Part shown: positions 43,689-53,997 of the stretch, in pieces
Numbering within the stretch: position 1 is the first letter of the stretch
Layout: each line of letters starts with the position of its first letter
Source: UBA2882 sp051877575
GTDB taxonomy: Bacteria; Bacillota; Clostridia; Lachnospirales; Lachnospiraceae
Reading direction: 5' to 3'
Assembly: GCA_051877575.1 (NCBI GenBank)
Contig: JBJEJA010000008.1
Span: forward strand, 1 to 59,986
DNA length: 59,986 bases
Notes under the pieces: generated by a model
Told to the model about the DNA's origin: nothing
The model's input: only the letters and a program-made list of their open reading frames with translations
Databases searched by the model: none
Translations under genes and position numbers: made by a program

Positions 43689-45433
43689 TTAAGACAAGAC
43701 TGATCAAATTATTGTCTCATGCAAAAAAATATATTGTTTTTCAGGTTATATGGAAATGGCTGTCCCTGCTTTGTCAGGTTGTGATGGTATACGCGGTCTC
43801 CGTGCTTTTGGAGCGGGCATTAAGGGATACGATCGGAAAGAATGACATACGGTTTTATGGGATTATGGTGCTTGCCGCCGTTTTCGTGCGGCATTTCTGT
43901 GACAGACAGGCGTCTTTAGCATCTTACAAAGCCAGCGTGGATGTCAAGCGTATTTTGCGTGAGAAAATTTATGGGAAATTGTTAAAATTGGGAGCTTCTT
44001 ATAGGGAGAGCGTTGCCACATCCGAGGTGGTGCAGATGGCAGCGGAAGGAGTGGAACAGCTGGAAACCTATTTCGGCAGATATTTATCTCAGCTGTTTTA
44101 CAGTCTGCTGGCGCCGGTGACTTTATTTATCATTCTTTCTTTTGTAAATTTCAAAGCCGGTGCGGTGCTTCTTGTATGCGTGCCGTTGATTCCCATATCG
44201 ATTGTGGCGGTGCAGAAGCTTGCCAAGAAACTGTTAAATAAATATTGGGGAATTTATACGGAATTGGGAGATTCTTTTTTAGAAAACCTTCAGGGGCTGA
44301 CCACATTGAAAATCTATCAGGCGGATGCGGATAAGGCGGAGGAGATGGATGAGGAGTCCCAGAGATTCCGCCGGATTACCATGAAGGTGCTGACCATGCA
44401 GCTCAATTCCACCAGTGTCATGGATATCATTGCCTATGGCGGCGCGGCCGTCGGCATGATTGTGACGCTTTCCGAATATATGAAAGGAAATGTCGGACTC
44501 GGAGGGGCGCTGATGATCATTTTGCTGGCTTCGGAATTTTTCATTCCGCTGCGGCTTTTGGGTTCCTTCTTCCATATTGCCATGAACGGTATGGCAGCCG
44601 GTGACAAAATATTTGCACTGCTGGATCTGCCGGAGCAGGAGGAGAAAGGAGAAACGCTGGAAGACACACAAACAGCCATCCGATTGGAGGGAGTGTGTTT
44701 TGCATATGGAGCGGACAGGGATATTTTAAAAGAAGTATCCATGGATTTTCCTGCGGGAAGCTTTACTTCTATTGTGGGAACCTCCGGCTGCGGCAAGAGT
44801 ACCATAGCGGGTATTTTGATGGGGCGCAACAAAGGCTATGAGGGAAGCATTACCGTTCAGGGAAAAGAATTGCGTGATATTTCCGAAAAAAGTCTGATGG
44901 ATCATGTCACAATGGTCAGCCATAACAGTTATCTGTTCAAGGGAACCGTCAGGGACAACTTAAAAATGGGAAAAGCGGATGCAACTGATAGAGAGATGGA
45001 CGATGTGCTTAAAAAAGTAAACCTTTTGGATTTTTTGCAGACACAGCAGGGGCTGGATACGGCGGTTCTGGAAAAAGGCAGTAACTTTTCCGGCGGTCAG
45101 TGTCAAAGACTGGCGCTTGCCAGGGCACTTCTCCATGACACCCCGGTTTACATTTTTGATGAGGCTACTTCCAATATCGATATGGAAAGCGAAGAAATGA
45201 TCATGGATGTGATTCGCACTCTGGCAAAGACAAAGACCGTTCTGCTGATCTCCCACAGGCTGGCAAATGTCGTGGGATCCGACCGGATCTATATGTTGGA
45301 AAACGGCAGGATGGTTCAGTCCGGAAGCCATCAGGAACTGATGGCGGAAGGCGGTGCCTATAAAAATTTATATTGTTATCAGAGCAAATTGGAAGCCTAT
45401 GGGAAAACACGGGAAAAGGCGGTGGCAGAATAA
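43685..45433 (+). CDS. ABC exporter half-transporter, CydD-like
   Basis: A 582-residue half-transporter. Six helices lie in about 20-300. The ATPase has Walker A GTSGCGKST, signature NFSGGQCQRLALARA and Walker B VYIFDEATSNID. ATG at 43685 overlaps the stop of the DUF454 gene (ATGA); the longer frame upstream is the DUF454 gene read in another frame. The partner starts at the stop codon. Relatives include CydDC (thiol/haem export) and siderophore-linked exporters; the box upstream favours an iron or haem role. Confidence 0.88.
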   Translation: MIKTRLIKLLSHAKKYIVFQVIWKWLSLLCQVVMVYAVSVLLERALRDTIGKNDIRFYGIMVLAAVFVRHFCDRQASLASYKASVDVKRILREKIYGKLLKLGASYRESVATSEVVQMAAEGVEQLETYFGRYLSQLFYSLLAPVTLFIILSFVNFKAGAVLLVCVPLIPISIVAVQKLAKKLLNKYWGIYTELGDSFLENLQGLTTLKIYQADADKAEEMDEESQRFRRITMKVLTMQLNSTSVMDIIAYGGAAVGMIVTLSEYMKGNVGLGGALMIILLASEFFIPLRLLGSFFHIAMNGMAAGDKIFALLDLPEQEEKGETLEDTQTAIRLEGVCFAYGADRDILKEVSMDFPAGSFTSIVGTSGCGKSTIAGILMGRNKGYEGSITVQGKELRDISEKSLMDHVTMVSHNSYLFKGTVRDNLKMGKADATDREMDDVLKKVNLLDFLQTQQGLDTAVLEKGSNFSGGQCQRLALARALLHDTPVYIFDEATSNIDMESEEMIMDVIRTLAKTKTVLLISHRLANVVGSDRIYMLENGRMVQSGSHQELMAEGGAYKNLYCYQSKLEAYGKTREKAVAE

Positions 45434-47115
45434 TGGAACAACAAAACAGAAGAAAAGGAATTGTGATCATGGGGCAGCTGGTCGGACTTGTAAAACCGCT
45501 GCTTCCGTTGATGTGTCTTGCCATTGTGCTGGGTGTTTTGGGATATCTGTGTGCGATTTTTCTGACAATCCTTGCAGGATACGGTATTTTGCAGATTGCG
45601 GGAGTGCCGGGGGTGAATCCGGAAGCGGCTTTGCCCTTTTCCCTCGGAAAGATGGCAGCCGTATTGGTGCTTCTTGCGGTGTTTCGCGGTATTCTTCATT
45701 ATGGAGAACAATATTGCAATCATTTTATTGCATTCAAGCTGCTTGCAATGATCCGGCACAAGGTTTTTGCGGCTTTCAGAAAACTGGCTCCGGCAAAACT
45801 GGAAGGCAGGGACAAGGGAAATCTGATTGCCATTGTGACTTCGGACATTGAACTTTTAGAAGTATTTTATGCCCATACCATTTCTCCCATTGCCATTGGA
45901 ATCCTGACCTCGTTGGTGATGGTATGTTTTATCGGTCTTCAGTATCCGCCGGCAGGTGTGATCGCGTTTTTGGGATATGTGGCAGTGGGTGTGCTGATCC
46001 CTCTTTGGAACGGAAGGAAGGGAGCTGCCGAAGGCATGACATTCCGCAATTTTTTCGGTGAATTGAACAGCTTTATTCTGGATTCTTTGCGGGGACTGGA
46101 TGAAACAATCCAATATGACAAGGGAAAAGAGCGGATGGAACAGATGGATGAGCGTTCCAAAAAGCTTGGGCAGATGCAGAAAAGGCTGAACCAAAATGAG
46201 GCAAATCAGGGCGCTCTGACCAACATGGTCATCCTGTTGTTTTCTTTTGGCATGTTATTATTTATGATTTGGAATTTCCGACAAGGAAATGTAACCTATG
46301 AGGGGATGCTGATTGCAACAATTGCCATGATGGGTTCCTTTGGTCACGTGGTTGCATTGTCTAATCTGTCTAATAATCTGAATCAGACGCTGGCAAGCGG
46401 TGAGCGTGTCCTCTCCGTTCTGGAAGAAGAACCGCAGACTGCGGAAGTGAGCGGAGAAGAAATCACAGCATTTGATGGGGCAAAGGTGATGCAGGTGGAT
46501 TTTTCTTATGGAGAGGAAATAATTCTGGATTCCTGTTCCGTGGAGCTCCCCAAAGGGAAAATAGTGGGTATCCACGGTGCCAGCGGCTCAGGAAAGTCCA
46601 CGTTGCTGAAACTGCTGATGCGTTTTTGGGATGCGGACAGCGGCAGCGTGCAGATCTCGAAAAAAGATATCAAAAGGATCAATACAACGGATTTAAGGAA
46701 GATGGAATCCTATGTGACACAGGAGACATATCTGTTTCACGACACGATTGCAGGCAATATAGCGGTCGGAAAGCCCGGGGCTTCCCGGGAAGAAATTAAG
46801 GAGGCGGCAAAAAAGGCTTCGCTCCATGAATTTATTATGACGCTGCCGCAAGGATATGAGACGCAGGTGGGAGAGCTGGGAGATACCCTGTCCGGCGGCG
46901 AAAAGCAGCGGATCGGGATAGCCAGAGCATTTTTGCACGACGCACCCTTTCTTCTGCTGGATGAGCCTACCAGCAATCTGGATTCTCTGAATGAAGGTAT
47001 CATCATAAAATCGTTGCAGGAAGCTTGTGCGGACAAAACCGTAGTGCTGGTATCACACAGGAAATCTACCCTGAATTTTGCAAATGTAATCTATGAGATG
47101 GAAAGCAGAAGATAA
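45433..47115 (+). CDS. ABC exporter half-transporter, CydC-like
   Basis: A 560-residue partner. Walker A is GASGSGKST, the signature is TLSGGEKQRIGIARA, and Walker B is FLLLDEPTSNLD. ATG at 45433 overlaps the previous stop (TAATG). The central WNGRKGAAEGMTFRNF segment corresponds to a cytosolic coupling region. The pair is arranged like cydDC, but no cytochrome bd genes are near. It ends the operon; no clear terminator follows. Confidence 0.88.
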   Translation: MEQQNRRKGIVIMGQLVGLVKPLLPLMCLAIVLGVLGYLCAIFLTILAGYGILQIAGVPGVNPEAALPFSLGKMAAVLVLLAVFRGILHYGEQYCNHFIAFKLLAMIRHKVFAAFRKLAPAKLEGRDKGNLIAIVTSDIELLEVFYAHTISPIAIGILTSLVMVCFIGLQYPPAGVIAFLGYVAVGVLIPLWNGRKGAAEGMTFRNFFGELNSFILDSLRGLDETIQYDKGKERMEQMDERSKKLGQMQKRLNQNEANQGALTNMVILLFSFGMLLFMIWNFRQGNVTYEGMLIATIAMMGSFGHVVALSNLSNNLNQTLASGERVLSVLEEEPQTAEVSGEEITAFDGAKVMQVDFSYGEEIILDSCSVELPKGKIVGIHGASGSGKSTLLKLLMRFWDADSGSVQISKKDIKRINTTDLRKMESYVTQETYLFHDTIAGNIAVGKPGASREEIKEAAKKASLHEFIMTLPQGYETQVGELGDTLSGGEKQRIGIARAFLHDAPFLLLDEPTSNLDSLNEGIIIKSLQEACADKTVVLVSHRKSTLNFANVIYEMESRR

Positions 47116-47233
47116 CAACAGAAAATATAATCCGGAAAATATGACATTTTTTTAGACTAATTCGGCAAAACGTGGTAAAATAGTACCATATTATATTTTG
47201 ATGATATTGGAATGTGTAAATAAGGGGATTCTT

Positions 47234-49171
47234 ATGCAGAAAATATTTCGAAAAAATATGACTATTATTGTATCTACAGCCATTTTGATTATCATGGTAA
47301 TCAATTTTGTGTGGACGGCCTTTTCGCTGCAAAATCAGCAATATGATACCTTTAGCGCCAAAATTGATCAGGTTATCCATATGATGGAAAACAATAAGGT
47401 AGAATTGGCTTCCATCAAAATGAATCTGAATGAGGACTATCTGACAAGAGCAAAGGCTGCCGCTTACGTGATAGAAAAAAATCCGGAAGTGCTTGAGCGT
47501 ATCGAAGAATTGGAAAATCTTGCGCAGTTGCTGAATGTGGATGAAATTCACTATATTGATGCGGATGGAATCATCCGCTATTCCTCTGTGCCGGAATATA
47601 TCGGTTTGGATTTTCATGAAGGAGAGCAGACAAAAGATTTTTTGCCGCTTTTGGAAAAGAATTCCCGGAGTGAATACATCATTCAGGAGTCACAACCCAA
47701 TGCCGCAGAGGGCAAAATGATGAAATATGTCGGCGTGGCAGTGGATGACAAACAGGGAATCGTACAGGTGGGACTGGAACCCATCAGGGAATTGCAGGCG
47801 CAGAAGAGAAATACTTATGATTATATTTTTTCCAGATTTCCGACGGATGTGGGAGAACAGTTTTTTGCCATAGATTGCGGAAGCAATGAGCTGATCGCAC
47901 ATTCGGGAGAAGGTGCTTATGAACATGTGGAGCATGACGAGTATCGGGACGTAGAGGGGCTGAAACAGTGTGAAGACGGCGAGTTTGTAGTTTTGCGGGA
48001 CAATACAGTCAGTTATGTGGTAACCAGACAGTACGGAGATGTTTTGATCGGCGCATCTTTGCCGAGAAAAATATTGTATGAGGACCTTTGGATGAATGTG
48101 ACCATGACCTGTCTTTATCTGTTATTGATTTTGGCTGTGGTTATTGCATTGCTGGACTACCTGGTCAGTAAAAAGGTAATCGGCGGAATCCATAGCATTC
48201 TGGATGATCTGTCCGAGATTACCGACGGCAATCTGGATACGACGGTGGCGGTAAAGGGAAATCGGGAATTTGAGCAGTTGAGTGAGGGTATCAATACGAT
48301 GGTCAAGAGCATTATCAATACATCCGACCGGATTTCAAAGATCATTGAGATGAGCGATATTCCGCTGGCTGCTTTTGAATACCGGGAGGATATGCACCGG
48401 GTATTTGTGACATCCGGCTTATCGGAGCTGTTAAATTTAGGAGAAAAAGAAGCAGCCAAATTATATAAAGACGGAAGAAAATTTCGCAGGAAAATCGAGC
48501 AGATCATGGAAAGCCCGGCAGAAGGGGAAAAGGATGTTTTCAAAATGTCCGACAAATGTTACATACGGATTCATTTATCGGAAGACAATACGGGATATCT
48601 GGGTGTTGTAACGGATGTGACTACGGAAATTGATGAAAAGCATCGGATGAAATATGAAAATGACCATGACCAGCTTACAGGGCTTTGCAGATACGGCTAT
48701 TTTAAGAAGTCTGCAACAGAGCTTCTTGGGAAAATGAAGGAAAATGAAATCTGTGCTGCGGTCATGATGGATTTGGATAATTTTAAAAATATCAACGATA
48801 CCTATGGTCATGACGTGGGTGACCGGTATCTGATTGAATTTGCCCAAATCATGGAGCAGCTTCCCAAAGAACATTGTATTCCGGCAAGGCGTTCCGGAGA
48901 TGAATTCTGTATGTTTTTATATGGATTACAGGGAGAGGAAGAAGCGCAGGCTCTGCTTGGGAAATTTCGGGAAAGTCTGCAGGAAAATCCCGTGGAACTG
49001 ACACCGGAAATACAGCAGGTGATCGGTGTATCCGGCGGAGTGGCGGTATCCGTTGATAAGAAAGAAAATATTTCGGATCTGCTCCGGCTGGCTGACGAAG
49101 CACTGTACCGTGCAAAGAAAAATGAAAAGGGTCATTTTGAGATGATTTTGGGAACCGAAGAAAAACAATAG
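47234..49171 (+). CDS. Membrane diguanylate cyclase with dCache sensor, HAMP and GGDEF domains
   Basis: A 645-residue signalling protein that should make c-di-GMP. Helix 1 lies at about 8-30. An outer Cache-type sensor spans about 40-280, with helix 2 at about 290-312. A HAMP segment is followed by a PAS-like stretch (about 370-465) and the GGDEF domain. The active-site motif is SGDEF (554-558), a tolerated variant, with DLDNFKNINDTYGHD before it. No RxxD inhibitory site was evident. ATG at 47234 follows AAGGGG by six bases. Confidence 0.9.
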   Translation: MQKIFRKNMTIIVSTAILIIMVINFVWTAFSLQNQQYDTFSAKIDQVIHMMENNKVELASIKMNLNEDYLTRAKAAAYVIEKNPEVLERIEELENLAQLLNVDEIHYIDADGIIRYSSVPEYIGLDFHEGEQTKDFLPLLEKNSRSEYIIQESQPNAAEGKMMKYVGVAVDDKQGIVQVGLEPIRELQAQKRNTYDYIFSRFPTDVGEQFFAIDCGSNELIAHSGEGAYEHVEHDEYRDVEGLKQCEDGEFVVLRDNTVSYVVTRQYGDVLIGASLPRKILYEDLWMNVTMTCLYLLLILAVVIALLDYLVSKKVIGGIHSILDDLSEITDGNLDTTVAVKGNREFEQLSEGINTMVKSIINTSDRISKIIEMSDIPLAAFEYREDMHRVFVTSGLSELLNLGEKEAAKLYKDGRKFRRKIEQIMESPAEGEKDVFKMSDKCYIRIHLSEDNTGYLGVVTDVTTEIDEKHRMKYENDHDQLTGLCRYGYFKKSATELLGKMKENEICAAVMMDLDNFKNINDTYGHDVGDRYLIEFAQIMEQLPKEHCIPARRSGDEFCMFLYGLQGEEEAQALLGKFRESLQENPVELTPEIQQVIGVSGGVAVSVDKKENISDLLRLADEALYRAKKNEKGHFEMILGTEEKQ

Positions 49172-49220
49172 TTGACCTTTTGTGCAGGGCGGTATAAAAT
49201 CCTAGCATAATACTATGCTA
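49172..49220 (+). promoter_or_regulatory. Promoter and palindrome upstream of mnmA
   Basis: TTGACC (49172-49177), a 17-base spacer and TAAAAT (49195-49200). TAGCATA (49203-49209) and TATGCTA (49214-49220) form a perfect inverted repeat at the expected transcription start, which suggests an operator of unknown type. Confidence 0.65.
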
Positions 49221-49231
49221 AGAGGTGTAGA

Positions 49232-50311
49232 ATGGCTGAGAAGAAAAAAGCAGTGATCGCCATGAGCGGCGGTGTGGATTCCAGTGTGGCAGCATATCTG
49301 ATGAAGGAAGCGGGATACGAATGTATCGGTGCCACAATGAAGTTATACAATAATGAAGAAATCGGTATGGAAAAAGAAAAGACCTGCTGTTCCTTAAGTG
49401 ACGTCGAAGACGCCGGGAATGTGGCAAGGTCTTTTGGCATGCCTTTTTATGTGCTGAATTTTACGGATGAATTTGAAAAAGAAGTGATCGGGCGGTTTGT
49501 CAATACTTATATGGAGGGCGGTACACCCAATCCCTGTATTGAGTGCAATCGTTATTTGAAATTCAAAAAGCTGATGCAGCGTATGTATGAACTGGAATAT
49601 GATTATGTGGTAACGGGACATTATGCACGGATTGCCTATGATGAAGGCAGTGGGCGTTATCTGTTGAAAAAGGGCGTGGACGAGTCCAAGGATCAAAGCT
49701 ATGTACTTTATAATCTGACGCAGGAACAGCTTTCCCACACTTTGTTTCCGCTGGGAGAGTATCATAAGAGTGAGATCCGGGAGATTGCGGAGAAGCTGGG
49801 AATTGTCAATGCCAATAAGCCTGACAGCCAGGATATCTGCTTTGTGCCGGACGGAGATTATGCACATTTTATAGAAACCTATTGCGGAAAAACCTTTCCG
49901 GAGGGAGATTTTATAACGGAGGACGGGACTGTTCTCGGCAGGCACAAAGGAATTATCCGCTATACCATCGGGCAGCGCAAAGGGCTGGGACTTGCACTTC
50001 CGGAGCCGTTATATGTATGTGAAAAAAGAATGGATAGCAATACGGTGGTTCTCGGCAAAAACGAGAGACTTTTCCATGATACGTTAGAAGCATCGGATTT
50101 AAACTGGATTGCTTTTGAGAAGATCACGGAACCGGTGCGCTGCAAGGCGAAAATCCGTTATAAACAAAAGGAAGCCGATGCCATGATAGAAAGAATAGCC
50201 GATGACAGGGTCAGGGTTGTTTTTGACGAACCTCAGAGGGGCATCACAGCGGGACAGGCAGTGGTATTTTATGACGGAGATCTGGTACTCGGAGGCGGCA
50301 AGATTATGTAA
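49232..50311 (+). CDS. mnmA: tRNA 2-thiouridine(34) synthase
   Basis: A 359-residue enzyme that adds sulfur to the wobble uridine of Lys, Glu and Gln tRNAs. The PP-loop SGGVDSSVAA is at the start. The catalytic cysteines are C102 (NPCIECN) and C203 (QDICFVP). The C-terminal PUA-like part (GQRKGLGLA... GQAVVFYDGD) is complete. No cysteine desulfurase gene is beside it. Confidence 0.96.
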   Translation: MAEKKKAVIAMSGGVDSSVAAYLMKEAGYECIGATMKLYNNEEIGMEKEKTCCSLSDVEDAGNVARSFGMPFYVLNFTDEFEKEVIGRFVNTYMEGGTPNPCIECNRYLKFKKLMQRMYELEYDYVVTGHYARIAYDEGSGRYLLKKGVDESKDQSYVLYNLTQEQLSHTLFPLGEYHKSEIREIAEKLGIVNANKPDSQDICFVPDGDYAHFIETYCGKTFPEGDFITEDGTVLGRHKGIIRYTIGQRKGLGLALPEPLYVCEKRMDSNTVVLGKNERLFHDTLEASDLNWIAFEKITEPVRCKAKIRYKQKEADAMIERIADDRVRVVFDEPQRGITAGQAVVFYDGDLVLGGGKIM

Positions 50312-50341
50312 GGAGCAGAAAGCTCCCGGGGAGATGAAAAA

Positions 50342-51478
50342 ATGGGTCATGGGACATTTGTAATCAATACGGAAAGAATCAAACAGGAATTTATACAGCT
50401 AACGGCAATTGATTCCGTCAGCTTCCGGGAACGGGAGATGGCGGATTGTTTGATTGGAAAATTAAAAGAGCTGGGATTTGAAGTCCGGGAGGATAATGCG
50501 GGAGCCGGATATGGCGGGAATGCGGGAAATATTTACGGATTTTTAAAAGGTACGCTTCCGGGAGAATCCATTTTGTTTGTGGCTCATATGGATACGGTGC
50601 AGCCGGGAAACGGAAAAAAGGCTGATTTTCATGAAGATGGGAAAATAACCTCCGGCGGAAATACGGTGCTGGGTGCCGATGATGTGGCAGGAATCGTGGA
50701 GATACTGGAAGGGATCAGAAGTGTCCGGGAAGCCGGAATTGCCCATCGGGATGTGGAGGTTCTTTTTCCCATAGGAGAAGAACTGTACGACAAGGGAACC
50801 AAAGTCTTTGATTTTAGCAAGATCAGAGCAAAAGATGCCTATATATTGGATTTGAGCGGGGCAATCGGCAAGGCGGCCTTACGGGCTCCGTCTATTATTT
50901 CTTTCTGTATTACCATAACGGGCAAGGCAGCCCATGCAGGGTTTGAGCCGGAAAAGGGCATTCATGCGATTGCGCTGATGAGCCGCTTCATTGCCCGGAT
51001 CAGGCAGGGACATCTGGACGGGGAAACAACGCTGAATATCGGGATCGTTTCGGGTGGCACCATGTCCAATATTGTGCCGGAAACCTGCCGGTGCGAGGGA
51101 GAAGTACGAAGTTTTTCCCATGAAAAAGCATTACAGAGTTTGGAAGAGCTGAAGCGGGTGTCGGAAGAGGTGCTGAGCGGAACAGGTGCCCGGTTTACGC
51201 TGGAATCGGAGGTTCATATCGAGGCATATAAAATCGGGGAAGGGGAACCTGTGGTTCGAAGGTTCTTATCAGCCTGCAGGGAAGCGGGGATTTCCGCCGA
51301 ACTGACGGAAACCTTTGGCGGAAGCGACAACAATGTACTTGTAAAAAAAGGAATCCGAGGGATTGTGCTATCCTGCGGCATGTATCAGGTCCATTCCGTA
51401 AAGGAATACACATTGCTGCAGGATCTGGTGCAGGGAGCCGAGTTGGTAGGTTATCTGATAAATTCGGTTGACAGATGA
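50342..51478 (+). CDS. M20 family peptidase, PepT-like
   Basis: A 378-residue metallopeptidase resembling tripeptidase T-like enzymes. Metal ligands are visible in VAHMDTVQPG, LGADDVAGIVE and PIGEELYDKG. The dimerisation domain has GKAAHAGFEPEKG, and the C-terminal His is in QVHSVKEY. It should trim small peptides in the cytosol. GGGGAGATGAAAA precedes the ATG. It is 30 bases after mnmA and may be co-transcribed. Confidence 0.88.
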   Translation: MGHGTFVINTERIKQEFIQLTAIDSVSFREREMADCLIGKLKELGFEVREDNAGAGYGGNAGNIYGFLKGTLPGESILFVAHMDTVQPGNGKKADFHEDGKITSGGNTVLGADDVAGIVEILEGIRSVREAGIAHRDVEVLFPIGEELYDKGTKVFDFSKIRAKDAYILDLSGAIGKAALRAPSIISFCITITGKAAHAGFEPEKGIHAIALMSRFIARIRQGHLDGETTLNIGIVSGGTMSNIVPETCRCEGEVRSFSHEKALQSLEELKRVSEEVLSGTGARFTLESEVHIEAYKIGEGEPVVRRFLSACREAGISAELTETFGGSDNNVLVKKGIRGIVLSCGMYQVHSVKEYTLLQDLVQGAELVGYLINSVDR

Positions 51479-51544
51479 CTTTTCCGGTAGTATTATTTTT
51501 TCAACACATATCATACTAAACCAATGGGAAAAAGAGGAAAAGAA

Positions 51545-52165
51545 ATGAAAAATCCGCTGCACTATCAATTATCTGAATATGACTGCGGGCCTACGGCAAT
51601 GCTGGATGCGATCAGCTTTCTGTTTCCGAGGGAAGCCATACCGCCGGAGGTCATCCGCAACATTATGTTATATTGTCTGGACTGCTACAGCGTAGAAGGT
51701 GTACCCGGGAAAAGCGGGACGTCAACGGCTGCCATGATGTTTTTGAGCAACTGGCTCAACGGCTTCGGCAAGATTGGGCAGCTTCCGGTAACAAGCAGGT
51801 ATCTGTCGGGAAGAAATGTCTATCTGGGCAGGGGGAGCGAAATCAACGATGCCCTTCATCACCATGGTGCCGTGGTGGTACGGCTGTTTTATGATGAAGC
51901 CCACTATGTGCTGCTTACCGGAGAGAAGGACGGTATGGTCTATATGTTTGATCCCTATTACCGGGATGAGCCCTTTTTGCAGAAGGATATTCTTCTGGAT
52001 ACAACACATCCTTTTGCATACAACAGGATTGTGCCGGAGGCTTATTTTAACAGGGAGTCCTTTGAGATTTATGCGCTGGGACCCATAGAGAACAGAGAAG
52101 CCGTTCTGTTGTTTAACGAGCAGACAAGACTGACTGCCGATAAAACGATTGAATACTACATATAA
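51545..52165 (+). CDS. C39-like cysteine peptidase family protein
   Basis: A 206-residue stand-alone protein of the C39-like fold. The nucleophile is C14 in YDCGPTAMLDAI, a His lies in AHYVLLTGEKDG and an Asp in MFDPYYRDE. It has no signal peptide and no ABC domain, so it is not a bacteriocin exporter by itself. ATG at 51545 has a GAGGAAAAG site; an upstream ATG at 51524 lacks one. Substrate unknown. Confidence 0.78.
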   Translation: MKNPLHYQLSEYDCGPTAMLDAISFLFPREAIPPEVIRNIMLYCLDCYSVEGVPGKSGTSTAAMMFLSNWLNGFGKIGQLPVTSRYLSGRNVYLGRGSEINDALHHHGAVVVRLFYDEAHYVLLTGEKDGMVYMFDPYYRDEPFLQKDILLDTTHPFAYNRIVPEAYFNRESFEIYALGPIENREAVLLFNEQTRLTADKTIEYYI

Positions 52166-52178
52166 AAGAGGTTGGCAT

Positions 52179-52802
52179 ATGAAGCAGATTTTATGCTTTG
52201 GTGATTCAAATACCTATGGCCTGATACCGGGAACGACAGACCGATATGCATGGACGGAAAGATGGACCGGCATATTACATGATGCGGTGGCAGAAAAAGG
52301 CTACCGTGTTATCGAGGAGGGCCTGTGCGGCAGGACCACGGTTTTTGAGGATCCTTTCAGGAAGGGAAGAAAAGGGGAAGAAATGCTCCCCGTCATATTG
52401 GAAACGCATGCGCCGGTAGAACTGGTGATCCTGATGCTGGGAACCAACGACTGCAAGACGGTCTACAATGCGGATGCCGGGGTGATCGGAAAGGGAATAG
52501 AAACCCTGATCGGTCAGATCCGTCAAAAGGCACCGGAGGCAAAAATCCTGTTGATGTCGCCCATAGCTTTGGGAGACGGCGTGTGGGAGGAAGGTTTTGA
52601 TCCGGAATTTAACCGGCAATCCGTGCAGATTTCCATGCAGCTTCCCAAAGTATATGGTAAAATAGCAGAAGAAAAGGGCATCTGTTTTCTGGCCGCTTCC
52701 CAATATGCCGTTCCCAGCGGAACGGATAGAGAACATCTGGACAGGGAAGGACATCAGAGACTTGCTAAAGCCATCTGCCGATATCTGGAGCAGATTTTGT
52801 AA
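52179..52802 (+). CDS. SGNH/GDSL-family hydrolase
   Basis: A 207-residue esterase-like protein. Block I is CFGDSNTYG with the nucleophile Ser, block III is LGTNDCK, and block V is DREHLDREGHQRLA with the catalytic Asp and His. It lacks a signal peptide, so it is probably cytosolic. ATG at 52179 follows GAGG by seven bases; an earlier ATG lies in the C39-like gene. It probably forms an operon with its two neighbours. Confidence 0.87.
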   Translation: MKQILCFGDSNTYGLIPGTTDRYAWTERWTGILHDAVAEKGYRVIEEGLCGRTTVFEDPFRKGRKGEEMLPVILETHAPVELVILMLGTNDCKTVYNADAGVIGKGIETLIGQIRQKAPEAKILLMSPIALGDGVWEEGFDPEFNRQSVQISMQLPKVYGKIAEEKGICFLAASQYAVPSGTDREHLDREGHQRLAKAICRYLEQIL

Positions 52803-52830
52803 AAGATGCCGTCAAAGGAGAGACCGGGCT

Positions 52831-53997
52831 ATGAAAAATTTAAGTGAAAGAACAGCCGGATTTACCGATTCGGTAATCCGCAGAATGACAAGAGTTTCTT
52901 TAAAATACGGAGCGGTCAACTTATCTCAGGGATTTCCTGATTTTGATCCGCCGAAGGAGATTACGGACAGGCTTTCCGAAGTGGCCGCCATCGGACCTCA
53001 CCAGTATGCACTGACATGGGGAGCGCAGAATTTCAGGGAAGCATTGGCGAAGAAACAGGAGCACTTTTATGGGATGAAGGTAAATCCGGATGAGGAAATC
53101 GTCGTTACCTGCGGTAGCACCGAGGCCATGATGGCAGCGATGATGTCGGTGTGCAATCCGGGTGACAAGGTTGTCATTTTCTCGCCTTTTTATGAAAATT
53201 ACGGAGCGGATACCATTCTTTCGGGTGCGGAGCCCGTCTATGTGCCTCTGAAACCGCCGACGTTCGGATTTGACGCAGATGAGCTGGAGAATGCGGTGAA
53301 ACAGGCGGGAGTCAAGGCTTTGATTCTGTGCAATCCGTCCAATCCCTGCGGAAAAGTATTTACTTATGATGAATTAAAGATTATTGCGGAGCTTGCGATC
53401 AAATATGATATTTATGTCATAACCGATGAAGTGTATGAGCACATTGTTTATGCACCCAATGTACATACCTGTATTGCGACGCTGCCGGGCATGAGAGAGC
53501 GGACGATCATCTGTAATTCTCTGTCCAAGACGTATTCCATTACAGGGTGGAGACTGGGCTATGTCATGGCATCTCCCCAAATCGTTGACCGGGTCAAAAA
53601 GGTTCATGATTTTTTGACCGTGGGAGCTGCAGCACCGTTGATGGAGGCGGCGGTTGTGGGCTTGCAATTCGGAGACGATTATTATAAAGGGTTGCAGGCA
53701 CATTATACCCATATGAAGGATTTGTTTACCGGAGGGCTACAGAACATCGGTCTGAATTTTACCAATCCCCAGGGTGCTTATTATGTATTGGTTGATATCA
53801 GCGAGTTCGGATATGCAAGCGATCTGGACTTTTGTGAAGATCTGGCGAAAAAGGTGGGCGTGGGAGCGGTACCCGGATCCAGTTTCTTTAAAGAGCCCGA
53901 AAACCGTTATATCCGTTTCCATTTTGCGAAGCAGGATGCGACCTTGAACGAAGCCCTGGACAGACTGGCGGATATGAAAACGAAAATGCGGCTATAG
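52831..53997 (+). CDS. Class I/II aminotransferase
   Basis: A 388-residue PLP enzyme. The Schiff-base lysine is K233 in NSLSKTYSITGWRLGY. NLSQGFPDFDPP, NPSNPCGKVF and the C-terminal RYIRFHFAKQD (carboxylate-binding Arg) fit the aspartate/kynurenine/methionine aminotransferase group. The exact substrate cannot be set. ATG at 52831 has an AAAGGAGAG site; the frame before it overlaps the SGNH gene and is rejected. A hairpin over the stop codon follows. Confidence 0.88.
   Translation: MKNLSERTAGFTDSVIRRMTRVSLKYGAVNLSQGFPDFDPPKEITDRLSEVAAIGPHQYALTWGAQNFREALAKKQEHFYGMKVNPDEEIVVTCGSTEAMMAAMMSVCNPGDKVVIFSPFYENYGADTILSGAEPVYVPLKPPTFGFDADELENAVKQAGVKALILCNPSNPCGKVFTYDELKIIAELAIKYDIYVITDEVYEHIVYAPNVHTCIATLPGMRERTIICNSLSKTYSITGWRLGYVMASPQIVDRVKKVHDFLTVGAAAPLMEAAVVGLQFGDDYYKGLQAHYTHMKDLFTGGLQNIGLNFTNPQGAYYVLVDISEFGYASDLDFCEDLAKKVGVGAVPGSSFFKEPENRYIRFHFAKQDATLNEALDRLADMKTKMRL

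Noticed and set aside
47147..47160. Fourth DtxR-like box before the GGDEF gene
   Set aside because: Only the right half (TAGACTAA) matches; the left half is a T run, so it is not a palindrome.
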